Shown here: one piece after another, positions 1 through 5,825 of the stretch
Layout of the letters: each line of letters opens with the position of its first letter
Position numbering within the stretch: position 1 is the first letter of the stretch
NCBI GenBank assembly: GCA_014376915.1
Contig: JACMQP010000538.1
Span: 1-5,825, forward strand
DNA length: 5,825 bases
From: Ramlibacter sp.
Lineage (GTDB): Bacteria > Pseudomonadota > Gammaproteobacteria > Burkholderiales > Burkholderiaceae
Direction of reading: 5' to 3'
The notes under the pieces: model-generated
Seen by the model: only the letters and a program-made list of their open reading frames with translations
Databases searched by the model: none
Told to the model about the DNA's origin: nothing
Position numbers and translations under genes: made by a program

Positions 1-1
1 C

Positions 2-364
2 CTCTACCTGCAGGCGGCAGAGCAAGACCATCCCGCGGCGCAGTCGCAGGTGGCCGTGCGCTACCTGCGCGGCCTCGGCGTGGGACAGGACAGCGCCGCG
101 TCGGCGCACTGGTACCGGAGGGCGGCGGGCCACGGCTCCAGTGAGGCGCTGCTGGCCCTGGCGGCGCTGCACGAAAGCGGCAACGGCGTGCCGCAGGATG
201 CAGACAGGGCCCGCGCGCTGTACGAGCAGGCGGCGCAGCATGGCAACCGCGAGGCGCAGGTCAGGCTGGGCCTGCGCGCGACGGCGCAGCCCTCTCTCGC
301 TGACCTGGGCATCGAACCGGGCCCCCACGGCTCCGGAAAGCGTCCCTGGTGGAAGAAGTGGTGA
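2..364 (+). CDS. Sel1-repeat (TPR-like) protein, 3' end only
   Basis: This is the C-terminal 120 residues of a gene that begins upstream of the window. The frame is open from base 2, so the internal GTG at 50 is not a believable start. Sel1-type repeats of about 36 residues are visible: one ends near the window edge (LYLQAAEQDHPAAQ), one complete copy carries RYLRGLGVGQD and WYRRAAGHG, and another carries ESGNGVPQD and LYEQAAQHGN. A fourth starts at QVRLG and then degenerates. The protein ends in a basic, tryptophan-containing tail (GKRPWWKKW). Sel1 repeats are alpha-helical solenoids that mediate protein-protein contacts, often in envelope or signalling proteins, and the partner cannot be told from this fragment. 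The gene converges on the sox block and is probably unrelated to it. Family assignment is firm; the specific function is unknown. Confidence 0.85.
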   Translation, partial: LYLQAAEQDHPAAQSQVAVRYLRGLGVGQDSAASAHWYRRAAGHGSSEALLALAALHESGNGVPQDADRARALYEQAAQHGNREAQVRLGLRATAQPSLADLGIEPGPHGSGKRPWWKKW

Positions 365-399
365 TGCCGGGCAGCTAGCGGCCGCGCAGGGGCAATTTT

Positions 400-437
400 C
401 TCGGGCACCGGCAGGCCGGCGGCAGCGGCTGTCCGAG
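400..437. other. GC-rich hairpin in the convergent intergenic gap
   Basis: CTCGGGCA (400-407) pairs with TGTCCGAG (430-437) over eight positions with one G-T wobble. Three further pairs (CCG 408-410 with CGG 426-428) extend the stem past a single bulged base. It lies between the ends of the Sel1 gene and soxA, where a bidirectional terminator would be expected. Neither strand has a run of T after the stem: the plus strand has a TTTT before it and the minus strand reads AAAA after it. It is therefore not a standard intrinsic terminator. It could instead be a 3' RNA-protecting stem, or chance in GC-rich DNA. The rest of the 365-493 gap shows no convincing gene or signal. Confidence 0.35.
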
Positions 438-493
438 CCGTCACGCTGCTTCGACGGGCGACTTGGCGAGCGCGGCCAGCCAGTGCTTCGGCA

Positions 494-1279
494 TCACGGC
501 CGCACCGCCGGCGTCTCGAGCAGCATTCCCATGGCGCGCGCCGCGAGATGCAGTTCGAGTTCGACGAACTCGACGCTGCCGGGCGCGAAGGGTTCGGCCC
601 GCACGCCCACCATGCAGCCGCGCAGCCGCCGCTGCAGCGAACCCAGGGACTGCCACTCGAGGCGGTACAGCGGATAGCCGGTGGGGTGGGCCTGCGGGAT
701 CGCGCTGCCCGCGAGCTTTTGGCCGGCAAGCTGGTCGTGGCACTGCGCGCACGAGAGGTCCAGCTGGCCCATGCGCTGCACGAACAGTTGCGCACCGCGC
801 GTGCGAAATGGCTGCAGCCGCGGATCGGGATCGGGCGCGATCGGCAGCCCACGCGACTGGTGCGCGACGTAGGCTTCTAGGCTGAGCAACTGGGGCTGGT
901 CGGCCGCCAGCGCAGCTGCTTGCTGGTAACGCTCGCGGCACAGGTTGATCCGCGCGCCGAGGTTGACGGGCCGCGCCAGTGCCGCGTCCCACGCCGGATA
1001 GCGGGCGGCGACGCCGCGCATGCTGCTTTCGGCCGCGGCATGGCAGCTGGCGCAGGACCTCGACGGAGGAGCCGGCACAGCGTTCCACGCGGCCTGGCCG
1101 TCCTGCACCCACAGCATTGCCGGATTCGCGCCGTCGTCGCGCTGCATGGCCTGGGTCTGCGCGCCCATGAAGTCGAAACCCGAGCGCCGCGTGTCGGGAG
1201 CGGGTGGCGTGGCAGGCGTCGCGCAACCCAGCAGCATTGCCAGCGCCGTCAGCATCGCGAGGCGCGCCCGCCGCCTCAT
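494..1279 (-). CDS. soxA: SoxA, diheme c-type cytochrome of the Sox system
   Basis: SoxA pairs with SoxX to form the periplasmic L-cysteine S-thiosulfotransferase that oxidatively attaches a sulfur substrate to the SoxY cysteine. The 261-residue protein has two heme motifs, CASCH (76-80) and CAQCH (177-181). Cys114 in INLCRERYQ and Cys222 in RGCMVGVRAE fit the known distal cysteine heme ligands; the latter is the active cysteine, found as a persulfide in characterised SoxA. The ending ETPAVRP is typical of the family. I chose the ATG at 1279 because it forms an ATGA overlap with the soxZ stop and starts directly at the signal sequence; a longer in-frame start exists at 1333 but lies inside soxZ. 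The N-terminus has a basic head, a hydrophobic stretch and LLGC (16-19), so it may be a lipoprotein, which would be unusual for SoxA. It is the last gene of the operon. Confidence 0.95.
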   Translation of the reverse strand: MRRRARLAMLTALAMLLGCATPATPPAPDTRRSGFDFMGAQTQAMQRDDGANPAMLWVQDGQAAWNAVPAPPSRSCASCHAAAESSMRGVAARYPAWDAALARPVNLGARINLCRERYQQAAALAADQPQLLSLEAYVAHQSRGLPIAPDPDPRLQPFRTRGAQLFVQRMGQLDLSCAQCHDQLAGQKLAGSAIPQAHPTGYPLYRLEWQSLGSLQRRLRGCMVGVRAEPFAPGSVEFVELELHLAARAMGMLLETPAVRP

Positions 1280-1596
1280 GTCACCGTGATCGCGACGCGT
1301 TCGGTCTGGGCGAAGCCGCGGTCGCCCTGCCATTCGAATTCCAGGGTGCCGGACTCCGTGGCCACGGTATAGAACACCAGGTAGGGATTGGCCGAGATCG
1401 CCGGGAACAGCTCCGCGCTGAACACCGCCTCACCGTTGTAGCGGCAGGCGAATCGCTGGATGATGTTGCGCGGGACCCGCTGTCCCTGCGCGTCGGGTAC
1501 GTAGCCCGAGTCCATCGGGTGCGCGATCAGGGTCCTGATTTCGATCACTTCGCCGCGCCGCGCGGTTTTTGGCAGGTTGAGGAGGGTGCGGGCCAT
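1276..1596 (-). CDS. soxZ: SoxZ, sulfur carrier partner subunit
   Basis: SoxZ forms the heterodimer SoxYZ, on which sulfur intermediates ride between the Sox enzymes in the periplasm. The 106-residue product has the usual family length and is recognisable from the AHPMDSGY segment (25-32), the following RVPRNIIQRFACRYNG stretch, and the beta-strand-rich C-terminal half (TLEFEWQGDRGFAQTE). There is no signal peptide, as expected, since SoxZ is known to be carried through the Tat system by SoxY. The ATG at 1596 lies 4 nt after the soxY stop, and AAGGAG inside the soxY 3' end (1609-1614) lies 12 nt ahead of it. The stop overlaps the soxA start as ATGA. Nothing in the protein looks broken. Confidence 0.95.
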   Translation of the reverse strand: MARTLLNLPKTARRGEVIEIRTLIAHPMDSGYVPDAQGQRVPRNIIQRFACRYNGEAVFSAELFPAISANPYLVFYTVATESGTLEFEWQGDRGFAQTERVAITVT

Positions 1597-1600
1597 GGCC

Positions 1601-2062
1601 TCAACTATCTCCTTCGATGCAGGCCGCCAGCACGACGATGATGTCGGCGCTGTCGGACCAGAAGCTGCCGTCGCTCAGCACGGCGACGGCAACCAGCTGC
1701 TGGCTGGTCGCGAGCCGGATCCGCGTCGAGACCGAGGCCTTGCCGGCGCGCGGACCGAGCTTGAACTTCGCCACGTCGCGCTGCGGATTCTTCTCGTTGA
1801 AGATGGCGATGGCGGTGACGTGTTCGGACGCCGTCATCGGGCTGTCGACCGTGACCGATACCGGCACCACGTTGCCGTTGTCCACCAGCTTGGCGATCTC
1901 CAGGGTGACGCGCCCTGGCCGGACCGGTGCGCCGCCAGCGAAGGCGGCGACCGCGGCCGCAAGCTCCTCCGACTGCGCCGCTGCAGGCCGAACCAGGACC
2001 ACGCTGGCGAGCGCCACTCCGATGGCCAGGACGCCACGCCGCTGCGGCATGCATGCGCTCAT
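1601..2062 (-). CDS. soxY: SoxY, sulfur carrier subunit with atypical C-terminus
   Basis: SoxY carries the sulfur substrate on a C-terminal cysteine and works with SoxZ in the periplasm. The 153-residue protein starts with a Tat-like signal (twin arginines 8-9 in PQRRGVLAIG, a hydrophobic stretch, then RPAAAQ near residue 30). The body contains the family stretches VPVSVTVDSPM (67-77), IFNEKNPQ (87-94), VSTRIRLATSQ (111-121) and AVLSDGSFW (127-135). The end is odd: the standard GGCGG arm is replaced by AACIEGDS, with the sole candidate carrier cysteine at 148 and five residues after it. The ATG at 2062 overlaps the soxX stop as ATGA. A second Met at residue 5 (2050) is a possible alternative start and would keep the signal intact. 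The long open frame upstream, to 2326, runs through soxX and is not coding. Confidence 0.93.
   Translation of the reverse strand: MSACMPQRRGVLAIGVALASVVLVRPAAAQSEELAAAVAAFAGGAPVRPGRVTLEIAKLVDNGNVVPVSVTVDSPMTASEHVTAIAIFNEKNPQRDVAKFKLGPRAGKASVSTRIRLATSQQLVAVAVLSDGSFWSDSADIIVVLAACIEGDS
1609..1614 (-). promoter_or_regulatory. Ribosome binding site of soxZ
   Basis: On the minus strand this reads AAGGAG, the strongest Shine-Dalgarno match among the sox junctions. It lies within the last codons of soxY, 12 nt before the soxZ ATG, slightly farther than the ideal spacing. A weaker TTGAGG sits closer to the start. It allows soxZ independent initiation as well as coupling to soxY. Confidence 0.5.
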
Positions 2063-2481
2063 TGCAGCGTCACCAGGTAAGCCACAACGTCTTCCAGCTC
2101 CTGCGCGCCAAACAGCGTCTTGCCCTGCCACGCCGTCCCGACCCGGATCAGGCCGTCGGTCCGGAAGTACGCGGGCATGATGGTTTGCGGGTTCAGGCGG
2201 CGGGCGTCGACCAGCCGCGCCCGCAACTGGCTTTCGGTCCAGCGCGCGCCGGCGCCGGCCAGGTCCGGCGCCAGGTTGCCCTGGAACCGCTCTTCGGGAA
2301 TCGGCGCCGGGTGGCACAGCAGGCACAGGCCGACCTGGCGACTGGCGACGATGGCGCGGCCGCGCGCGGCGTCGCCGGGTCCACCGGTCAGGCGGATCGC
2401 ATCGGCTGCCGCGCCATCGGCCGCGAGGGCCGCGCCCGACAGCGCCGACAGAGCCAACGCCAGCGCCAGCACCTTGTTCAT
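2059..2481 (-). CDS. soxX: SoxX, monoheme c-type cytochrome of the Sox system
   Basis: SoxX is the small cytochrome subunit of SoxXA and takes the electrons released when the substrate is joined to SoxY. The 140-residue precursor has a clean Sec signal ending in ALA at residues 18-20. One heme motif, CLLCH (53-57), is followed by FQGNLAPDLAGAGARW (66-81), DARRLNPQTIMPAY (92-105, with Met102 as the likely distal heme ligand) and the closing ELEDVVAYLVTL (128-139), all typical of SoxX. The ATG at 2481 lies 7 nt after the stop of the molybdopterin subunit gene, with only a weak ribosome binding site, so coupling to that gene is likely. The stop overlaps soxY as ATGA. Its place directly after the Mo-hydroxylase genes is where a cytochrome subunit of such an enzyme would be expected. 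Confidence 0.95.
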   Translation of the reverse strand: MNKVLALALALSALSGAALAADGAAADAIRLTGGPGDAARGRAIVASRQVGLCLLCHPAPIPEERFQGNLAPDLAGAGARWTESQLRARLVDARRLNPQTIMPAYFRTDGLIRVGTAWQGKTLFGAQELEDVVAYLVTLQ

Positions 2482-2488
2482 CGCCGTC

Positions 2489-4675
2489 TCAGGCCTGCTT
2501 CAGGCTGTGGTTCTTCAGCGGCAGGTCGCGGATCCGCTTGCCGGTCGCGGCGTAGATGGCGTTGAGCACCGCCGGCGCCGCAACGGCGATCGTTGGTTCG
2601 CCGACACCACCCCAGAAGCCGCCGGAAGGCACCAGCACCGTCTCGACCTTCGGCATGTGCTGCATCTGCACCACCGGGTAGGTGTTGAAGTTCTCCTGCT
2701 CCATGCGGCCGTCCTTCAGCGTGCATTCGCCGAAGAGCGCGGCCGACAGCCCATAGGCGAACGAACCCTCGACCTGCGCCTCGATCTGCTGCGGGTTGAC
2801 GGTGTAGCCCGAGTCCGTCGCCGCCACGATGCGATGCACCTTCAGGATGCCGTCCGGGCTGACCGACACCTCGGCGCACGCTGCGACGTAGCTGCCGAAG
2901 CCCATGGTCTGGGCGAGGCCGCGGTACACCTTCTGGCCGTTGACGTCGGGCGGCGGGGTGCCCCAGCCGACGCGCTTGACCACCGCCTCGAGCACGGCCA
3001 GGTGCTTGGGATGGCTGGCCATCAGCTTGCGGCGCAGCGCCAGCGGGTCCTGCTGGGTTGCGGCCGCGATCTCGTCGATGAAGCTTTCCAGATAGATCGT
3101 GTTCTGGTTCAGGTTCACGCCGCGCCAGAAGCCCGGCGGCACCGACGGATTGCGCATCGCGTGGTCGACCAGCAGGTTGGGGAAGCTGTAGCCGATCGAT
3201 GCTTCCGGCCCGGGCGGATTCAGGCCCTGGAACACCACCGGGTCCTTGCCGTTCTGGATGCTCTGCGGCGCGACGCCGGCCAGAATCGACTGGCCCGAGA
3301 TCCGCATGTGCAGCGCGGTGACATTGCCCTGGGCGTCGAGGCCGGCCTGCAGCTTGCACTGTGTGACCGGGTGGTACTTGCCGTGCAGCATGTCTTCCTC
3401 GCGGGTCCACAGCAGCTTGATCGGCACGCCCGGGAGCTCCTTCGCGATCTCCACCGCCTGCCGCACCCAGTCGACGGCGCCGCGCCGGCCGAAGCCACCG
3501 CCCAGGTGCAACTTGTAGACGTCGCATTTCGATGCGGGCAGGCCAGCGGCTTCCGACGTGGCGGCGAGCGCGGCCTCGCCGTTCTGGGTCGGGGTCCACA
3601 CCTCGCAGCGCTCGGGCGTCCAGCGCGCCGTCGCGTTCATTGGCTCCATGGTCGCGTGGTTCTGATGCGGGTACGAATACACCGCTTCGATCCGGCGCGG
3701 CGCAGCGGCAAGGGCGGCCTTGACGTCGCCGTTCTGGTTGCCGACCACCGCGTCGTTCGCGTCCAGTCCGGCCTTGAGCATCGCCGCCACGCTGGCGCTA
3801 GAGGCGGAAGCGTTCGGACCGTTGTCCCATTCGATGGGCATCGCGTCCAGCGCGGTCTTGGCTCGCCACCAAGTGTCCGCGACCACGGCGACAGCGGAAT
3901 CGCCGACCCGCACCACCTTCTTTACGCCCGGGCGCTTCAGCGCGACGGCGGGGTCGAAGCTTTTCACCTTGCCGCCGAACACCGGGCAATCCTTGATCGC
4001 CGCGCTCAGCATTCCGGGCAGCGCGAGGTCGGCGCCGTAGATCTGCCGGCCGGTGACCTTGTCGATCGTGTCCAGCCGCGCCAGCCGCTTGCCGACCAGC
4101 TTCCAGTCTTTCGGGTCCTTCAGCGTGACGGTGGCTGGCGGCGTGAGGTTTCCCGCAGCTGTCGCCACGTTGCCATAGGTCAGGGTGCGGCCGCTCGGCG
4201 CGTGGGTGATGAGGCTGCTGACGGCCTGGCACTCGGCCACAGGGACTTTCCACTGATCGGCCGCGGCCTGGACCAGCATCATGCGGGCGGCGGCGCCGCC
4301 CTTGCGCACATAGTCCTGCGACTCGCGGATGCCCCGGCTGCCGCCGGTGCCGAAGTTCCCCCACGCGCGATTGCGCGCCAGGTTCTGGCCCGGCGTCGGA
4401 TATTCGGTCGTGACCTTGGCCCAGTTGCACTCGAGCTCCTCAGCCACGAGCTGGGCAAGCCCGGTCAGCGTGCCCTGGCCCATTTCGGAGCGCGCGATGC
4501 GGATGACCACGGTGTCGTCGGGACGCACCACCACCCAGGCATTCACTTCGGCGGGGACAGCGGTTTGCGCCGCGGCAACCCCTGCCAGCGGAATGTGGAA
4601 GGCGACCACCAGGCCGGTGGATGCGGAGGCGGCGAGGAAGCCGCGGCGGCTGACGCCGGTTGCGCGCGCGCTCAT
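2489..4675 (-). CDS. Molybdopterin-binding subunit of a xanthine dehydrogenase-family (IorB-like) oxidoreductase
   Basis: This 728-residue protein is the large catalytic subunit of a molybdenum hydroxylase that would oxidise an aldehyde or N-heterocycle using water as oxygen donor. A Tat signal is clear (SRRGFL at 9-14, hydrophobic 20-37), so the folded enzyme should act in the periplasm. Cofactor-binding stretches include RSEMGQG (62-68), [12 protein letters not shown] (108-119), LGGGFGRRG (391-399) and PPGFWRGV (513-520). The conserved active-site glutamate is Glu693 in GGVGEP (689-694). Length and architecture match the IorB group rather than the cytosolic XDH type. The ATG at 4675 forms an ATGA overlap with the small subunit gene and has GGGAG 6 nt ahead; the frame is open much farther upstream, but that part overlaps two other genes. 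The substrate cannot be named from sequence, and no maturation or third cytochrome subunit gene of the usual kind is next to it. Confidence 0.93.
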   Translation of the reverse strand: MSARATGVSRRGFLAASASTGLVVAFHIPLAGVAAAQTAVPAEVNAWVVVRPDDTVVIRIARSEMGQGTLTGLAQLVAEELECNWAKVTTEYPTPGQNLARNRAWGNFGTGGSRGIRESQDYVRKGGAAARMMLVQAAADQWKVPVAECQAVSSLITHAPSGRTLTYGNVATAAGNLTPPATVTLKDPKDWKLVGKRLARLDTIDKVTGRQIYGADLALPGMLSAAIKDCPVFGGKVKSFDPAVALKRPGVKKVVRVGDSAVAVVADTWWRAKTALDAMPIEWDNGPNASASSASVAAMLKAGLDANDAVVGNQNGDVKAALAAAPRRIEAVYSYPHQNHATMEPMNATARWTPERCEVWTPTQNGEAALAATSEAAGLPASKCDVYKLHLGGGFGRRGAVDWVRQAVEIAKELPGVPIKLLWTREEDMLHGKYHPVTQCKLQAGLDAQGNVTALHMRISGQSILAGVAPQSIQNGKDPVVFQGLNPPGPEASIGYSFPNLLVDHAMRNPSVPPGFWRGVNLNQNTIYLESFIDEIAAATQQDPLALRRKLMASHPKHLAVLEAVVKRVGWGTPPPDVNGQKVYRGLAQTMGFGSYVAACAEVSVSPDGILKVHRIVAATDSGYTVNPQQIEAQVEGSFAYGLSAALFGECTLKDGRMEQENFNTYPVVQMQHMPKVETVLVPSGGFWGGVGEPTIAVAAPAVLNAIYAATGKRIRDLPLKNHSLKQA

Positions 4676-5175
4676 GTCGTGCTCCCGTCGGTGTGCTGGA
4701 TCGCAAGCGCAGCGCTCTTGGTGTTGCCACCCTGGGCGACGACCTTGATCGCGGCGCGAATGCGGTTGTAGGTGCCGCAGCGACAGATGTTGGTCATCGC
4801 CTCGTCGATGTCGGCGTCGGTCGGATTCGGCTTGGCCTTGAGCAGCGCGGTGGCCGTCATGATCATTCCGCACTGGCAGTAGCCGCATTGGGGCACGTCG
4901 AGCTGGGCCCAGGCTTTCTGCACCGGATGGGACCCGTCGGGCGACAGTCCTTCGATGGTCACGATTTTCTCGTCCGGGCCCACAGTGGAAACGGGCCGGA
5001 CGCAACTTCGGGTCGGGACGCCGTCCAGGTGCACCGTGCAGGCGCCGCACGCCGCGATACCGCAGCCATACTTGGTGCCGGTCAGCCCAAGCTGCTCGCG
5101 CAGCACCCACAGCAATGGAGTGTCGGGCTCGGCCTCGAATTCGCGCACTGTTCCATTGACGTTCAGTTTGGTCAC
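4672..5175 (-). CDS. (2Fe-2S)-binding small subunit of the molybdenum hydroxylase (IorA-like)
   Basis: This 167-residue subunit passes electrons from the molybdenum site of its partner through two [2Fe-2S] clusters. The N-terminal plant-ferredoxin-type cluster is bound by Cys38, Cys43, Cys46 (CGIAACGAC) and Cys58. The C-terminal cluster uses Cys97 and Cys100 (CGYCQCG) with Cys131 and Cys133 (CRCGTY). An extra cysteine, Cys102, lies inside the second motif. There is no signal peptide, as is usual: it should be exported bound to the Tat-bearing large subunit. The start is GTG at 5175, favoured because it opens the conserved [13 protein letters not shown] beginning and GGGAG lies 7 nt ahead; no better ATG is available. 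A 15-20 residue tail follows the last cluster region and looks poorly conserved. It is the first gene of the six-gene block, overlapping the next gene by 4 nt. Confidence 0.94.
   Translation of the reverse strand: MTKLNVNGTVREFEAEPDTPLLWVLREQLGLTGTKYGCGIAACGACTVHLDGVPTRSCVRPVSTVGPDEKIVTIEGLSPDGSHPVQKAWAQLDVPQCGYCQCGMIMTATALLKAKPNPTDADIDEAMTNICRCGTYNRIRAAIKVVAQGGNTKSAALAIQHTDGSTT
4682..4686 (-). promoter_or_regulatory. Ribosome binding site of the molybdopterin subunit gene
   Basis: The minus strand reads GGGAG here, 6 nt before the ATG at 4675. It supports that start over the far longer open frame upstream and matches the site used by the preceding small-subunit gene. Confidence 0.6.
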
Positions 5176-5182
5176 TTGTTTG

Positions 5183-5187
5183 CTCCC
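5183..5187 (-). promoter_or_regulatory. Ribosome binding site deciding the GTG start of the iron-sulfur subunit
   Basis: The minus strand reads GGGAG, 7 nt before GTG at 5175. It is the main evidence for the non-ATG start of the first operon gene. The surrounding 72-nt gap (5176-5247) must hold any promoter private to the operon. A TATGCT at 5212-5217 (minus) is the only -10-like hexamer I noticed, without a matching -35, so I do not annotate a promoter. Confidence 0.6.
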
Positions 5188-5247
5188 GGGGATGAGATGG
5201 TTCCGCCGCGAAGCATAGCCGGATGGCGCGAACGGCGCCGGCGGGGA

Positions 5248-5808
5248 TCAGGGCTGGGCGGACTGCACGGCCGGCACGGGGCTCGCGGCCACTGGCACGC
5301 GGCGCGCACCGTCGAAGCGGCGGGCCCAGTAGTTGCCGCCCATGTCTTCCACGCGCACCTGGGCACCGGGCCTGGGCGAGTGGATGAACTTGCCTTCGCC
5401 GACGTAGATGCCGACATGGCTGAAGGCGTGGCGCATGGTGTTGAAAAAGACCAGGTCGCCGGGCTGCAGGTCCTTGCGGTCGATGCTCTGGGTCGCGGCA
5501 GCCTGCTCGTTGGCGCGGCGCGGGAGCACCAGGCCGACGGTCTGTTCGTACATCGCGCGGACGAAGCCGCTGCAATCGAAGCCGGTTTCCGCCGAATTGC
5601 CGCCGCGCCGGTACGGCACGCCGAGGAACCCCATTGCGTTGAGCACCAGGTCGGAGGCCGTGTCCGCAACCCTGGTTCGGACCAGTTCCAGCCGGTCCAG
5701 CAAACCCTTGTCCGCCATGAACCGGCCCATGTCGTCTTCGGCCGGAGCGGCCAGTGCCGCGTGGGGCACGCAGCACACGAAGACAAAGATGCGGAGCCAA
5801 CTGGACAT
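5248..5808 (-). CDS. Secreted C40-family (NlpC/P60) peptidase
   Basis: This 186-residue protein is a predicted cell-wall peptidase of the NlpC/P60 class, which cleaves peptide cross-bridges or stem peptides of peptidoglycan. A signal peptide covers roughly residues 1-21 (hydrophobic, ending HAALAA). The catalytic domain spans about 52-170: Cys79 in FDCSGFVRAMYEQ is the nucleophile, His131 in FSHVGIYVG is the base, and His143 in KFIHSP is the third polar residue. LQPGDLVFFNT (114-124) is the usual strand before the His motif. The Pro/Ala-rich end (171-186) is probably disordered. The ATG at 5808 lies only 17 nt from the window edge and shows no clear ribosome binding site, but it starts directly at the signal peptide. 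It precedes the Mo-hydroxylase genes by 72 nt on the same strand; read-through is possible, but a shared function is not evident. Confidence 0.93.
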   Translation of the reverse strand: MSSWLRIFVFVCCVPHAALAAPAEDDMGRFMADKGLLDRLELVRTRVADTASDLVLNAMGFLGVPYRRGGNSAETGFDCSGFVRAMYEQTVGLVLPRRANEQAAATQSIDRKDLQPGDLVFFNTMRHAFSHVGIYVGEGKFIHSPRPGAQVRVEDMGGNYWARRFDGARRVPVAASPVPAVQSAQP

Positions 5809-5825
5809 GGGGCGCGAGGTTACCC

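Noticed and set aside
374..385. GCTAGCGGCCGC, adjoining NheI and NotI recognition sequences, as found in cloning vectors.
   Set aside because: Flanking sequence is ordinary GC-rich genomic DNA with no vector features; short GC palindromes arise by chance at this composition.
2063..2326. Possible 88-residue N-terminal extension of SoxY.
   Set aside because: It lies inside soxX in another frame and reads as low-complexity Arg/Pro/Gly. The ATGA start at 2062 opens directly on a signal peptide.
2120..4771. An 883-codon open frame on the plus strand, antisense to soxX and the molybdopterin subunit gene.
   Set aside because: It is rich in Arg, His and Ala with no recognisable domain or signal, and the opposite strand encodes clear protein families along its whole length. 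Long antisense frames are expected in GC-rich coding DNA.
5176..5247. Promoter or terminator between the peptidase and the hydroxylase operon (TATGCT at 5212-5217; GGCGC/GCGCC inverted repeat near 5225-5239).
   Set aside because: No -35 match lies at a proper distance, and the 5-bp stem has no T-tract. The gap may hold a promoter, but the sequence alone does not show one.
4676..5800. The frame of the molybdopterin subunit gene stays open for about 375 codons upstream of its start, as if the protein were 1103 residues long.
   Set aside because: The extension overlaps the iron-sulfur subunit and peptidase genes in another frame, has no domain character, and the start at 4675 has a ribosome binding site and a Tat signal.
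1..5825. tRNA or rRNA genes, CRISPR arrays, insertion sequences, and long direct or inverted repeats.
   Set aside because: None was seen on reading through; nearly all of the window is occupied by intact coding sequence with uniform composition.

Overview
The window is GC-rich and gene-dense and reads as a chromosomal piece of a proteobacterium. The C40 peptidase resembles proteins I associate with Burkholderiales, so a betaproteobacterium is my best guess. This rests on sequence impression and was not tested by a search.

Layout. Positions 2-364 (+) hold the 3' end of a Sel1-repeat gene. A short convergent gap (365-493) contains one hairpin. From 494 to 5175, all on the minus strand and read right to left, lies a block of six tightly packed genes: a small [2Fe-2S] subunit (IorA-like), a Tat-exported molybdopterin-binding subunit (IorB-like, xanthine dehydrogenase family), then soxX, soxY, soxZ and soxA. 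Three junctions are ATGA overlaps of 4 nt and the other two have gaps of 7 and 4 nt, so the block almost certainly forms one operon. Upstream of it, also on the minus strand and 72 nt away, is a secreted NlpC/P60 (C40) peptidase gene that spans almost to the window end.

How the genes fit together. SoxXA is the cytochrome c that joins a sulfur substrate to the carrier SoxYZ in the periplasm. The Mo-hydroxylase pair is also exported, judging by the Tat signal on the large subunit, and enzymes of this type often pass electrons to a cytochrome c. Here soxX lies where I would expect the cytochrome subunit of an IorAB-type enzyme. soxB and soxCD are absent from the visible cluster, and the soxA end is closed off by a convergent unrelated gene. 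SoxY also lacks the canonical C-terminal GGCGG arm and ends in an AACIEGDS tail. Together these suggest a specialised Sox carrier module tied to a molybdenum hydroxylase rather than a plain thiosulfate-oxidation cluster. That link is inference from gene order.
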